DNA of 64,000 bases, taken from contig NZ_JBHSBN010000005.1 of NCBI RefSeq assembly GCF_042650605.1, forward strand, positions 1-64,000, read 5' to 3'. Shown here in pieces: positions 1 to 7,422 of this stretch. Position numbers and translations under genes: made by a program. The notes beneath the pieces are model-generated. The model saw only the letters and a list, made by a program, of their open reading frames with translations, ran no database searches and was not told the origin of the DNA. Source of the stretch: Micromonospora_J zhanjiangensis (GTDB lineage: Bacteria > Actinomycetota > Actinomycetes > Mycobacteriales > Micromonosporaceae). Numbering within the stretch: the first letter of the stretch is position 1; each line of letters opens with the position of its first letter.

Positions 1-155
1 TCTTCTGTTGTGATCAACCTTGCTTCGACAACAAGATGATCAACCAGGAGCCACGGGCACCCTCACGCCGGGGTCCACCCTGGACAGACTGACGGCCTCA
101 GCCGACCCCCATCAACTTCGGTGAGCCGTTAAAGTCGGATTCTGGCATCAAAACT

Positions 156-177
156 GTCCGTACAGGTGTGTATGGAC
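156..177. promoter_or_regulatory. Inverted repeat upstream of the first small gene (candidate operator)
   Basis: Two 9-bp half-sites, gtccgtaca and tgtatggac, are separated by 4 bp and pair with one mismatch. The site lies about 115 bp before the 58-residue gene at 292. The rest of positions 1-291 shows no convincing gene; it has scattered short repeats such as gatcaacc (twice near the left edge). The size and spacing suit a dimeric repressor site, but a chance dyad cannot be excluded. Confidence 0.3.
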
Positions 178-291
178 GGTAAATCGGTTGTCCCCCGAAG
201 AGCCGACTACCGGGTTGAAGAGGTAACTGCCAAAGTGTTTCTCAGGCAGTGAAGTCTGTTTCGAAGACAATCAGAAACCGGAGGAGGAAGC

Positions 292-468
292 ATGCCTGGT
301 TACAATCCCAACTGCGACAATTGCTTCAAGTGCGGGACCTGCCGAGGGACAGGGGTGGTGCGCACGACGAAGATGGATCGTGGCATTGCGTACTACGTCG
401 ACGAGACGTGCAAGACCTGCCGAGGTGTCGGTGGTCGACCGGGGGCTGGGAAGCACAACCATTCGTAG
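292..468 (+). CDS. 58-residue Cys-rich zinc-finger-like microprotein
   Basis: A perfect Shine-Dalgarno sequence, gaggagga (281-288), precedes ATG 292. The peptide has six cysteines: CDNC at residues 8-11, then C-x2-C-x-G-x-G units at residues 14-21 (CGTCRGTG style) and 40-47 (CKTCRGVG). The last two resemble half-units of the DnaJ central zinc finger (CxxCxGxG), so binding of one zinc ion is likely. There is no signal peptide or membrane segment. The tail ends Lys-His-Asn-His-Ser. The next gene starts 95 bp downstream on the same strand. I do not recognise a named family. A role as a small metal-binding partner protein is an inference from the cysteines. Confidence 0.7.
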   Translation: MPGYNPNCDNCFKCGTCRGTGVVRTTKMDRGIAYYVDETCKTCRGVGGRPGAGKHNHS

Positions 469-563
469 TGCTTGGGCCCAGTAGAGCGGCTACGGCGAAA
501 TTGACGACGCGTGTCGTCTTGGAAGCAAGTCACGTGACTCCGCGGAGAGGGTGGTGAGCGGCG

Positions 564-1289
564 ATGGAGTTCGTCGGCTGGCACAGGTCGAGGAGTGCCC
601 TGCTGCCTCGCGACATCGTGCGCCGGATGGAGGACTTCGCACGCTACGAAATGCTGGGTGACGCGAGTGGGATCGACTCGAGCCAGGTGTGGCCGATGGT
701 CGGCTCGATGTTGCCGGTGGCCCAGTCGAACCGGGACGGCTTCCTGACCGCGGTGGCGGAGACCGTGACACCGGTCGGTGGGTGGGCGGCCTACGGCGCC
801 AGCCGGCTCGTGGCGGAGGTGATCGACTCGGACTTCGAGGAGGAGACCGCGCGGGTCATCCTCGACGGTGCCGTGACGTTCCTGCGACAACACGGTGTTC
901 CGCCGCAGCGGCTGCGGACGTACGAATGGTTGTTCTGGCTTTCGCACGGGGGCAGCATCGACAACTGGCTCACCCGGTTGGAGCCGCCGCCGCCGGACGA
1001 CACGTGCATCACCCAGCTCGCCCGGGGCGAGGTTCGCCGCGTCGCGCAGCTCACGGCGGCGCACGACTCGAACACGGTCCACGTGGGTTGGTCGGACGAC
1101 GGGACGTTCGTCGGGGTCATCGACGCGCGGCGTAGCGACGAGGACCCGACCCGCGGCCGTTGGGTCTGGAAGAACGCAGGCACGATGTACGAGCTGTACA
1201 TGGACATGGGCCTGGCGCTGCAGGTGCCGCCGTTCTGGGTGGATCCGGAACTCGAACACTACATTCCGCTGCCTCGACCCAGGATCTGA
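564..1289 (+). CDS. Conserved hypothetical protein, 241 aa
   Basis: I do not recognise this protein. It looks soluble and globular, with no signal peptide or membrane span. The N-terminal half is helical and acidic. The C-terminal half is rich in Trp and aromatics (for example YEWLFWL near residue 120 and the FWVDPELEHYIPLP end), suggesting a beta-rich domain. ATG 564 was chosen; a weak purine stretch (gagaggg, 545-551) lies 12 bp upstream. It ends 39 bp from the stop of the minus-strand TIR-like gene, so the two are convergent. Codon use is typical of the GC-rich genome. It follows the 58-residue Cys-rich gene and may be co-transcribed with it. Confidence 0.6.
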   Translation: MEFVGWHRSRSALLPRDIVRRMEDFARYEMLGDASGIDSSQVWPMVGSMLPVAQSNRDGFLTAVAETVTPVGGWAAYGASRLVAEVIDSDFEEETARVILDGAVTFLRQHGVPPQRLRTYEWLFWLSHGGSIDNWLTRLEPPPPDDTCITQLARGEVRRVAQLTAAHDSNTVHVGWSDDGTFVGVIDARRSDEDPTRGRWVWKNAGTMYELYMDMGLALQVPPFWVDPELEHYIPLPRPRI

Positions 1290-1328
1290 GAGTCCTGATC
1301 TCCAGGCACTGGTCCGGGCGATGTCGCC

Positions 1329-2423
1329 TCAGGGTCCGGCGCTCGCGTCGGTCGGCCTGCCGAGAGCCAGTCGCCCGGCGAAGTCGCGGCAGCGGGTCTT
1401 CCAGTCGGACTCTTTCGAGGCGTCCAGGCAGCGTGCCAGCAGGGCTCGGACGGCGTCCTGCAGGCCGGCGGCGAGGATTGCTGCCTCGTGACGTTCGAGG
1501 AGATCCGCCAGCCTGCGGCGGGCCCCCACCTCGACCAGGTCGAGTTCGGAGATCGCGTCGACGGCGACGCCGAGGTCGATGTCCAACAGGGACGGGATCA
1601 GGCGGCGGGCGAGGCCGACGTCGTCCGAATGATTGGCCAGTGCGACGCAGTGCTCGAAGAAGTCGGGCTCGGCAGGTCGCCTCACATACAACGTCGGCAG
1701 CAACTGTACGGCCAGCCGTTGGACGCCCTGCTCGGCGCTCGACAGCAGGGTGAGGATGGTCTCCTCGTCGGCCGCGGCCCGGGCGGCCAGGGCGCGTACG
1801 GCCTGTTTACGAACCGTCTTGTCCTCGAGTTCGTCGATGGCCGTCTGGCGGGTCAGGTCGAGGTCCGACAGCGTCAACCGGGCGGGGTCGGTGAACATGC
1901 GTGCGACGGCTGTGCGCCGGTGCCGGTCCCCGAGCAGACGCAACGACTGGGCGAAGAGCGTGGCCAGTTGCCGGCGGAGCGCCGCCTCGAAGAGGCCGTA
2001 ACTGAAGGGGACAATCGTCAACTGGCGTTCGGTCTCCAGCTCCTGCAGGACTCTCACGAGGTTCTGCTTGCCCTTGTCGGTCACCGCCGACAGGTCATCG
2101 ACGTCCTTGATGAGAGTCAGATAGGTCTGGTAAGTGCGGTCCAGGCACAGGACCACGAACGGTTTGCCGGAGACCAACGCCTCGTGCAGCTCGGTCTTCC
2201 ACGTGATCTCGCCATAGTTCTCCACGATCACGAACACGCAGAGGTCGGCCTGCTGGACTGTGGAGATGGAGTTGTCCCGCCAACTGGCCCCGGCCGAGTT
2301 CAGGTGTAACACGTGCCCGGCCAGGTAGTGCCATGGTTGGCCACCGAAATCGGTCACCACCTTGACGAAGTTCTCGCGGACGTTGGCGGTGTCGGACGCA
2401 CCGCAGAGCATCACTTCCAGCAT
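1329..2423 (-). CDS. TIR/DUF4062-like N-terminal domain with C-terminal helical (HEAT-like) repeats
   Basis: This protein has 364 residues from ATG 2423, which has gggag about 8 bp upstream. An in-frame ATG at 2477 would add 18 unconvincing residues. Residues 1 to about 115 look like a Rossmann-type TIR/DUF4062 fold. A beta strand opens at LEVMLCGAS; a second lies in ADLCVFVIVENYG; then comes W-x-x-E-L in ITWKTELHEAL, followed by GKPFVVLCLD. The Glu in W-x-x-E-L sits where TIR NADases carry their catalytic Glu. Residues from about 170 to the end are short amphipathic helices (for example RKQAVRALAARA and VQRLAVQLLP) like HEAT repeats. It is the last gene of a minus-strand group starting at 3497 that also encodes two Cys-rich small proteins. 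A sensor or effector role in phage defence is inferred. Confidence 0.6.
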   Translation of the reverse strand: MLEVMLCGASDTANVRENFVKVVTDFGGQPWHYLAGHVLHLNSAGASWRDNSISTVQQADLCVFVIVENYGEITWKTELHEALVSGKPFVVLCLDRTYQTYLTLIKDVDDLSAVTDKGKQNLVRVLQELETERQLTIVPFSYGLFEAALRRQLATLFAQSLRLLGDRHRRTAVARMFTDPARLTLSDLDLTRQTAIDELEDKTVRKQAVRALAARAAADEETILTLLSSAEQGVQRLAVQLLPTLYVRRPAEPDFFEHCVALANHSDDVGLARRLIPSLLDIDLGVAVDAISELDLVEVGARRRLADLLERHEAAILAAGLQDAVRALLARCLDASKESDWKTRCRDFAGRLALGRPTDASAGP

Positions 2424-2519
2424 CGACAGGCTCCCGTATCGCCGAAACCCGGACATGGACGAGGCCGGCGGGAGCACGGAGTCGAGTGTCTCCGCGCTCC
2501 CGTCCGGCGGACGAATCAG

Positions 2520-2633
2520 TCAGGAGCACCTACCCCACTGGCAGTTGTGTCCCGACTTCGGCCTTCCCATTTTCTCGGCCTCCTTGCACCAGGCGCACTT
2601 CGACCGTCCTGCCTTGATACATGCGCAGCCCAT
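2520..2633 (-). CDS. 37-residue Cys-rich microprotein
   Basis: A 37-codon gene with gggag 5 bp upstream of ATG 2633. It has six cysteines arranged C-x-C (residues 3 and 5), C-x2-C (about 13 and 16) and two near the C-terminus (QWGRC end), plus many Lys/Arg. The pattern suggests zinc or disulfide binding, and the charge suggests nucleic-acid contact. It lies between the 108-residue zinc-ribbon gene and the TIR-like gene on the same strand, with 42 bp and about 96 bp gaps. It is too short for routine annotation. The Shine-Dalgarno sequence and the cysteine spacing are the only support. Confidence 0.45.
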   Translation of the reverse strand: MGCACIKAGRSKCAWCKEAEKMGRPKSGHNCQWGRCS

Positions 2634-2675
2634 TGTCGCTCCCATCAAATGTGGATCATCGTTGCCGAACTGATT

Positions 2676-3002
2676 TCACCGGGGGTGGGTCAGGGGGATC
2701 ATCTCGAACCGGGATCCGGCCATGCCCGCCGCTACTCCCCGGAGGCGGCCCGCGTCGTGCGCCTTGCCTAGATGAATGCACAGACCGGCCCAGGCTCCGT
2801 GGTCCTTCGACCATTTCATTGCCGGATACGAGTTGCAGCGAGGGCACAGCCACGTGAACTCGCCCTGGGCCTGGCGGCGGAAATTCTCCGGAAGCCAGAC
2901 AGGCCGGTCACCGGATACCAGCTCGACATGCCTCATGGATGACCCGCAACCCTCTGCTTCGCCCTTGCCGCAAGCGTCGCAGGCGGGACCTGCTGGCCCC
3001 AT
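2676..3002 (-). CDS. Small zinc-ribbon-like protein, 108 aa
   Basis: ATG 3002 was chosen because gggag lies 8 bp upstream; a TTG at 3017 would add five residues. The N-terminus carries C-x2-C-x7-C (CDACGKGEAEGC). The middle has CPRCNSYPAMKW, and after that C-x-H-x4-H (CIHLGKAH). Together these give two probable zinc-binding clusters, the second of C2CH or C2H2 type. There is no signal peptide or membrane segment. It is part of the minus-strand group 3497-1329, after the 139-residue protein (75 bp gap). The family is not recognised. A nucleic-acid or protein adaptor role is only an inference. Confidence 0.6.
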   Translation of the reverse strand: MGPAGPACDACGKGEAEGCGSSMRHVELVSGDRPVWLPENFRRQAQGEFTWLCPRCNSYPAMKWSKDHGAWAGLCIHLGKAHDAGRLRGVAAGMAGSRFEMIPLTHPR

Positions 3003-3077
3003 GTCGATGTCTCCCAAGGGTAGTCCTCTCTATTTCACAGCACGGGCGGCATCACCGCAGGCTCTACGCCCGGCGGG

Positions 3078-3497
3078 TCAGTCGGAGGTGATCTTTGCGG
3101 ACTGGTCCGCGGCGCGAAAGGTGTCGATGGCCTTGCGGATCAGCTTCGCCGAGTGCATACCGCCGCCGAGTCCGTGCGGTGAGAACAGCTGCACCTCCCG
3201 GAAGTCTCCGCGGTCCCACACGTACATGTGCAACGTCCCGACGTTCCCCTGGGCGCCGGCATTGAACTTCGGGATGCCGACCCCGACGGCGAAGGCGGGC
3301 TTGTCGTCGTCGAGTGACGAGAACGGGGAATTGTCCGTCGGCGTGAAGAACCCGCTGTTGTCTTTTCTGTTGACTCGGGCGGCGAAACCGCCGAGGGCGG
3401 CGCCGAAGCCACGGGCGGCCGCCGCGGCCTCCTGGAAAACCGCCGCGCAGTCCTTGACGCTCATTCGAGTCCGGATCTCCGCACTCTTCTGACCCAT
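3078..3497 (-). CDS. Conserved hypothetical protein, 139 aa
   Basis: First gene of the minus-strand group ending with the TIR-like gene. The start is ATG 3497, with the last codons at 3078. Residues 12-45 are a helical, Ala-rich stretch (CAAVFQEAAAAARGFGAALGGFAARV). The rest contains short strands (FAVGVGIPKF, LHMYVWDRGDF) and a glycine turn (HGLGGGMHSAKL). It has no cysteine cluster, signal peptide or membrane span. I do not recognise the family. Its position as leader gene, 311 bp from the divergent NrdR-like gene, suggests the group is transcribed from that shared intergenic region. Confidence 0.55.
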   Translation of the reverse strand: MGQKSAEIRTRMSVKDCAAVFQEAAAAARGFGAALGGFAARVNRKDNSGFFTPTDNSPFSSLDDDKPAFAVGVGIPKFNAGAQGNVGTLHMYVWDRGDFREVQLFSPHGLGGGMHSAKLIRKAIDTFRAADQSAKITSD

Positions 3498-3808
3498 CAG
3501 ATGCCTCTCATCAGTGAACGATATGCGTCACGGCCCGTAAGCCCTGACACGTGCACAGCCCACGGGTCCTCCGCCAGTCTTCCCCGCGCGTCGGCCATGG
3601 GCTATGGACAGACTCGACGGAACTGGCCGGCCGGTCGACCCACCACTAGGGAACCTCGGGACCGACGGGGCATCACGCCGTCGTACGAGAACATCTGGGC
3701 CGCCCGACCCGGCGGTGGGTCGCTGATCGGTCATATCTTGGTGGCCGAGCCGTCACGCTGAGCATCGCGACGCTCTCCCGCCGTGCCACTGCGCCTAAGC
3801 TCTGTCAC
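3498..3808. promoter_or_regulatory. Divergent promoter region with a leaderless -10 for the NrdR-like gene
   Basis: This 311-bp gap separates two divergent genes. TAAGCT at 3796-3801 fits the TANNNT -10 pattern and ends 7 bp before ATG 3809, the usual geometry of a leaderless actinobacterial gene; no Shine-Dalgarno sequence is present. I found no good -35 at 17-18 bp. Two small dyads occur: cgacgg/ccgtcg at 3663-3683 and cgaccc/gggtcg at 3705-3722. I saw no match to a classical NrdR box. Short open frames here lack ribosome sites and were not called. Confidence 0.4.
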
Positions 3809-4633
3809 ATGCTGTGTCCCTTCTGTGGCAGTGAGACAACAAAGGTCGTGGACAGTCGGATGTGCGAGGGCGAGCGGGTCCGCAAACGCCGGTGTGACAA
3901 GTGCACCCGCACCCACACGACCGCCGAACGGATCAGTGCCGAGTGGATGAAGGTGCGGAAACGGAACGACACAGTGGAGCGTTTCGTCCGAGCGAAAATC
4001 GCCGAGAGCATCCGGACAGCGGCGGGCGGCACGCCGCTGTCGCCGGCTGACGTCAAGACCTTCGTCGACCGGGTGGTCCAGGTTCTGCAGCCGGACGCGC
4101 CCGATGTCCCGGTGCACAGCCGTGACATCGGCAAGCTGGTCATGGAGCAACTGCGCGGCGACACGGCCGCCGTGGACGTGGTGCGGATCCGGTATGCCAT
4201 GGTGTTTCTCGGTAGCCGCGTCTACCCCGGCGGGTTCCGGGACATCGCCGCCTTCGTCCGCTGGCTTGACCAGGAGTACGGGTCTCCTCGCGTGACGGCG
4301 GCGCCCGAGGGGCCCACCAGTGTCATCAAGCGGGACGGCCGGACCGAGACGTTCCAACCGGGCAAGATCCTGGCCGGCGTGCGCCAGGCAGCCGCCGGCC
4401 GCGGCACCCCCGCCGAGGTCGACCAGTTGGCCCGCCGGGTTACCGACGAGGTCGGGACGCGGCTCGCCGGCCAGGGGGTGGTCACCTCACAGCAGATCGG
4501 CGCCGAGGCGATCCACGCGTTGCGTGCGATCGACCCGATTGCCTACCTGCGCTACGCGGCGGCGGTCAAGGGTTACCGCTCGGTGGACGACTACTGGCTC
4601 GACGCGACGGCCCTGCTGGAAAGCGCCGGTTAG
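3809..4633 (+). CDS. NrdR-like protein with zinc ribbon and two ATP-cone domains
   Basis: The family role of NrdR is to repress ribonucleotide reductase genes in response to ATP/dATP bound by one ATP-cone. This 274-residue protein has the NrdR zinc ribbon (C3, C6, C29, C32; opening LCPFCGS). A first cone-like domain follows at about residues 47-147 (KVRKRNDTVERF ... VVRIRYAMVFLG). A second, closer to consensus, lies at 171-257 (VIKRDGRTETFQPGKI ... DPIAYLRYAAAVKGY). Ordinary NrdR is about 150-160 residues with a single cone, so this is a long variant. It appears leaderless (-10 at 3796). Its stop overlaps the convergent XRE/NB-ARC gene by 4 bp. No nrd genes are nearby, so its targets are unknown. 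Confidence 0.75.
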   Translation: MLCPFCGSETTKVVDSRMCEGERVRKRRCDKCTRTHTTAERISAEWMKVRKRNDTVERFVRAKIAESIRTAAGGTPLSPADVKTFVDRVVQVLQPDAPDVPVHSRDIGKLVMEQLRGDTAAVDVVRIRYAMVFLGSRVYPGGFRDIAAFVRWLDQEYGSPRVTAAPEGPTSVIKRDGRTETFQPGKILAGVRQAAAGRGTPAEVDQLARRVTDEVGTRLAGQGVVTSQQIGAEAIHALRAIDPIAYLRYAAAVKGYRSVDDYWLDATALLESAG

Positions 4634-7134
4634 CCCTCCAGCGCGAGTCGCGCCTTGGCCAGACCCCGTTGGGCGCGCTCGAGCTGGAAACGATCGCCCG
4701 ATTCGGTGGCCAGCTGCTCCGCGCGCTGAAGCAGCGCGATCGCATCGTGTGGCCGGCCCGCCTTGGTCAGGGTCTCGCCAAGGTCGTTGGAGATCTCCGC
4801 CATCACCCCCCGGTCGTTCGCCTCTTCGCTGATCGCCAGGGCCTCCTGGTGCCCGGCGACAGCGCCCGCGAAGTCACCCATTTCGGCACGTACGCTGCTG
4901 AGATTGCTCAAGACCATGGCTCGGTGGTTTACGTCCCCGGCTTCCCGCGCGATCTCGTCGGCCTTGGTCAGCTCGGCCAGTGCGGCCTCGTACCTGCCCA
5001 GCCGGGCGAGGCAGAGCCCGACGTTCCCGCGCGAGCTGCCCTCGTTGGTTCGGTCCCCGAGCGCCTGTTTCAGAGCGAGACTCGAGCGGAAATGGTGCAA
5101 TGCCCCCTCCCAGTCGGCCAACCGGTAGCTGATGACACCCATGTTGTTGAGCGTTCGCGCCCGGCCGTGCTCGTCGCCGGCGTCGGTGTATCGGGTCAGC
5201 GCATCCCGCAGACTGGTCAGCGCCTCCTGGTGCAGACCGAGCGCGTCAAGAGTGTTGCCGATATTGCCGAGACCATCCGCGATGCTGCTGCGGTGGTCGG
5301 ACCGCAGGGCCAGTTCCAGGGCCTTCCGGTGGTGGTCCAGCGCCTCCCGGTAACGACCGAGCCGATCGAGCGACAGGCCCCGGTTGCCCAGGGCCGCGGC
5401 CTCCCCGCGGAGGTCCCCCGCGACACGCCGCGTCGCGATCACCTCGTCGGAGAGTTCCAACGCGCGGGCGTTCTCGCCGAGGTTCATGTGCATCACCGCC
5501 AGGCGATGAAGGACATCCGCGCGGTCCGTGGGGTTCCCGGCGGTCGCCAGGGCGGCCTCGTGCACGATCCGGATCGACGGCCAGAGGCCCTGTGAACTGA
5601 GGTACCGGTTCATGGTCTCGGACAGGCGGAGCACCCGCTCGCCCAACTCGAAGGCGTCGGCCCGGTGGCAGGCCGCGACCACGTTCGAATGTTCGGCCGC
5701 CATCCAGGCCAGGGCCGCCGGCCGATCGGGGAACGGGGGCACCTCGCGGTCCGGCACCGCCCCGATGTTCGCCCGTACGCGTTCGCCGAAGATCGCGACG
5801 GCAGCCGCCGCGGACGAGGCGGCGTAGTGGTCGGCGAGGCGTTGGACGGATGTGACGCGGTCCTGCGCGGAGTCCTCCTGCTCGGCGAGTTCCCGCCCGT
5901 ACATGCGGAGCAGCACATGCATCTCGAAGCGGCGCGGTTGCCGCTCCTGCAGCAGCGACGCCCGGGCGAGAGCCCAGAGAGTCCCGCCCGCGACGACCCG
6001 TTCCAGGTCGGCCAGCGCGGCGAGGTCCCACGCGTCGTGCTGGGCGCCAGGGCTCAGGCCCAACAACCTGAACGCTCTCTGTAACTCGATCGGCAGGTGG
6101 CCGTACGACCAGGAGAAGACGGAACGGCAACTGGCCTGCGGATCATCCCTGATCTCCAACTGGTCGAGAGGGCGCTGTGCCTCGGCCAGTTCCTCGGCCA
6201 GGTCGGCAAGACTCAGCAACGGCCTGGCGCTCACCACCTCGGCGGCCACTCGCAGCGCCAACGGCAGCCGGGCACACCGCTGCACGATCTGAGCCGCCGC
6301 GGCCGGGTCGCTGTCGACCCGCTCGGCGCCGATGATCTCCCGTAACAGCATGAGCGCCTCGTCCGACGTCAGCACCTCCAGAAAGATCCTCTGCGCCCCG
6401 TCCCGCGCGGCGAGCCCGGCGAGCGCGTCCCGGCTCGTCACGATCACGAAGCAACCGGAGCCGCCGGGCAGCAACGGCCGCACCTGCTGCGCTGATGAAG
6501 CGTTGTCGAGCAGGATCAACAGGCGCCGCCGCGCGGTTGCCGTCCGATAGGCGGACAACCGTTCGGCCTCGGTCAGCGGGATCTCCTCGACCTGCAGGGC
6601 ACGCAGCAGGACGCCGAGCGCTTCCCCGGCCGGCATCGGTTGGTTGGTCGGGTCGTACCCGCGTAGGTCCAGGTAGAACTGTCCGTCGGGAAACCGGTCG
6701 GGGTGCTCGTACGCCCAGTTCACCGCGAGTGCCGTCTTACCCACCCCGGCCGTTCCCGCGACGGCCGAGAGGATAACCGGCACGGATCCGCCCGCCCACT
6801 CGCTGAGCTGGCCCATCTCGGCGGTGCGGCCGACGAACGGCGTGGGACGCATCGGCAGGTTCGCCGGACCGTCGAAGACGGGCGGGCCGTACTTGGCCGC
6901 CTCGAAGAGCGCCCGCAGGCGCTCCTTGCTGGCGGCGTCTGTCGTCAGGACGTCAAGGATCGTGTCGATGCGGTCGGCAGGCGGTAGGACCGACCCGTCA
7001 CGGTAGGCGTAGACGGTGCTGGCGGCCACCTTGAGCTCTTTCGCCACTGCCGCGACCGACAGCGAGCCTCGATCGACAACGCGCCGGAACTCTTCGGCGA
7101 ACTGCTTGATCTGGGCCTCGTACTTACGGACCAT
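4630..7134 (-). CDS. XRE-type HTH / NB-ARC / TPR regulatory protein
   Basis: An 834-residue STAND-type regulator. Residues about 25-60 form a Cro/XRE-like helix-turn-helix (VAAVAKELKVAASTVYAYRDG). The NB-ARC ATPase follows with Walker A GTAGVGKT at 127-134 and a Walker B-like LLILLDN. From about residue 560 to the end there are TPR units containing repeated LGRYREAL / LGLHQEAL / LADWEGAL motifs. The family acts as ATP-dependent switches that sense ligands or proteins through the TPRs; in actinobacteria they often control secondary metabolism or defence. ATG 7134 is preceded by aagga. Direct repeats and a palindrome lie just upstream (7142-7180). The gene is convergent with the NrdR-like gene and divergent from the 53-residue gene. 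Confidence 0.85.
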   Translation of the reverse strand: MVRKYEAQIKQFAEEFRRVVDRGSLSVAAVAKELKVAASTVYAYRDGSVLPPADRIDTILDVLTTDAASKERLRALFEAAKYGPPVFDGPANLPMRPTPFVGRTAEMGQLSEWAGGSVPVILSAVAGTAGVGKTALAVNWAYEHPDRFPDGQFYLDLRGYDPTNQPMPAGEALGVLLRALQVEEIPLTEAERLSAYRTATARRRLLILLDNASSAQQVRPLLPGGSGCFVIVTSRDALAGLAARDGAQRIFLEVLTSDEALMLLREIIGAERVDSDPAAAAQIVQRCARLPLALRVAAEVVSARPLLSLADLAEELAEAQRPLDQLEIRDDPQASCRSVFSWSYGHLPIELQRAFRLLGLSPGAQHDAWDLAALADLERVVAGGTLWALARASLLQERQPRRFEMHVLLRMYGRELAEQEDSAQDRVTSVQRLADHYAASSAAAAVAIFGERVRANIGAVPDREVPPFPDRPAALAWMAAEHSNVVAACHRADAFELGERVLRLSETMNRYLSSQGLWPSIRIVHEAALATAGNPTDRADVLHRLAVMHMNLGENARALELSDEVIATRRVAGDLRGEAAALGNRGLSLDRLGRYREALDHHRKALELALRSDHRSSIADGLGNIGNTLDALGLHQEALTSLRDALTRYTDAGDEHGRARTLNNMGVISYRLADWEGALHHFRSSLALKQALGDRTNEGSSRGNVGLCLARLGRYEAALAELTKADEIAREAGDVNHRAMVLSNLSSVRAEMGDFAGAVAGHQEALAISEEANDRGVMAEISNDLGETLTKAGRPHDAIALLQRAEQLATESGDRFQLERAQRGLAKARLALEG

Positions 7135-7141
7135 CTTTCGT

Positions 7142-7180
7142 CCTTACAGCGCCTTACAGCGCCTTCCAGGGAACTCGTTC
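7142..7180. promoter_or_regulatory. Tandem 10-bp repeats and palindrome between divergent genes
   Basis: The 10-mer ccttacagcg occurs twice back to back (7142-7161), followed by a degenerate third copy (7162-7171). An exact dyad ggaac-tc-gttcc spans 7170-7181. Both lie just upstream of the XRE/NB-ARC start (7134) and about 80 bp before the divergent 53-residue gene. The layout suits an autoregulatory operator, but I have no direct evidence for binding. Confidence 0.3.
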
Positions 7181-7260
7181 CGTCCAGTCCGGAATTGGTG
7201 TGCTCTCCGCACGGCCCGATTGGGGGCCGATCCTCAGAACCGGAAGGGGACTGCTGCACC

Positions 7261-7422
7261 ATGCCCAGAAAAGGACGGATCAGGCTCGTTGGCAAGTGGG
7301 AGAAGTTCGCCGCCGAGGAAAGAGAGCGAGAGCTGCGGGACCTCGCCGACAGGCTGCGCACGGAGCTGCATTATAGCAAGGCCGAGGCGCGCAAGGACCT
7401 GCCGTGGGGGACGTCGAACTGA
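7261..7422 (+). CDS. Small charged hypothetical protein, 53 aa
   Basis: Starts at ATG 7261 with ggaagggga about 12 bp upstream. The protein is highly charged and predicted mostly helical (KWEKFAAEERERELRDLADRLRTEL), with no cysteines or membrane span. Its stop is immediately followed by the TTG start of the next gene, so the two are almost certainly translated together. Size, charge and pairing with a phage-type protein suggest a phage or mobile-element origin. I do not recognise it. Confidence 0.5.
   Translation: MPRKGRIRLVGKWEKFAAEERERELRDLADRLRTELHYSKAEARKDLPWGTSN

Noticed and set aside
3501..3761. 86-codon plus-strand frame in the divergent gap before the NrdR-like gene
   Set aside because: No ribosome site, composition unlike neighbouring genes and no motif; it covers a probable promoter region.
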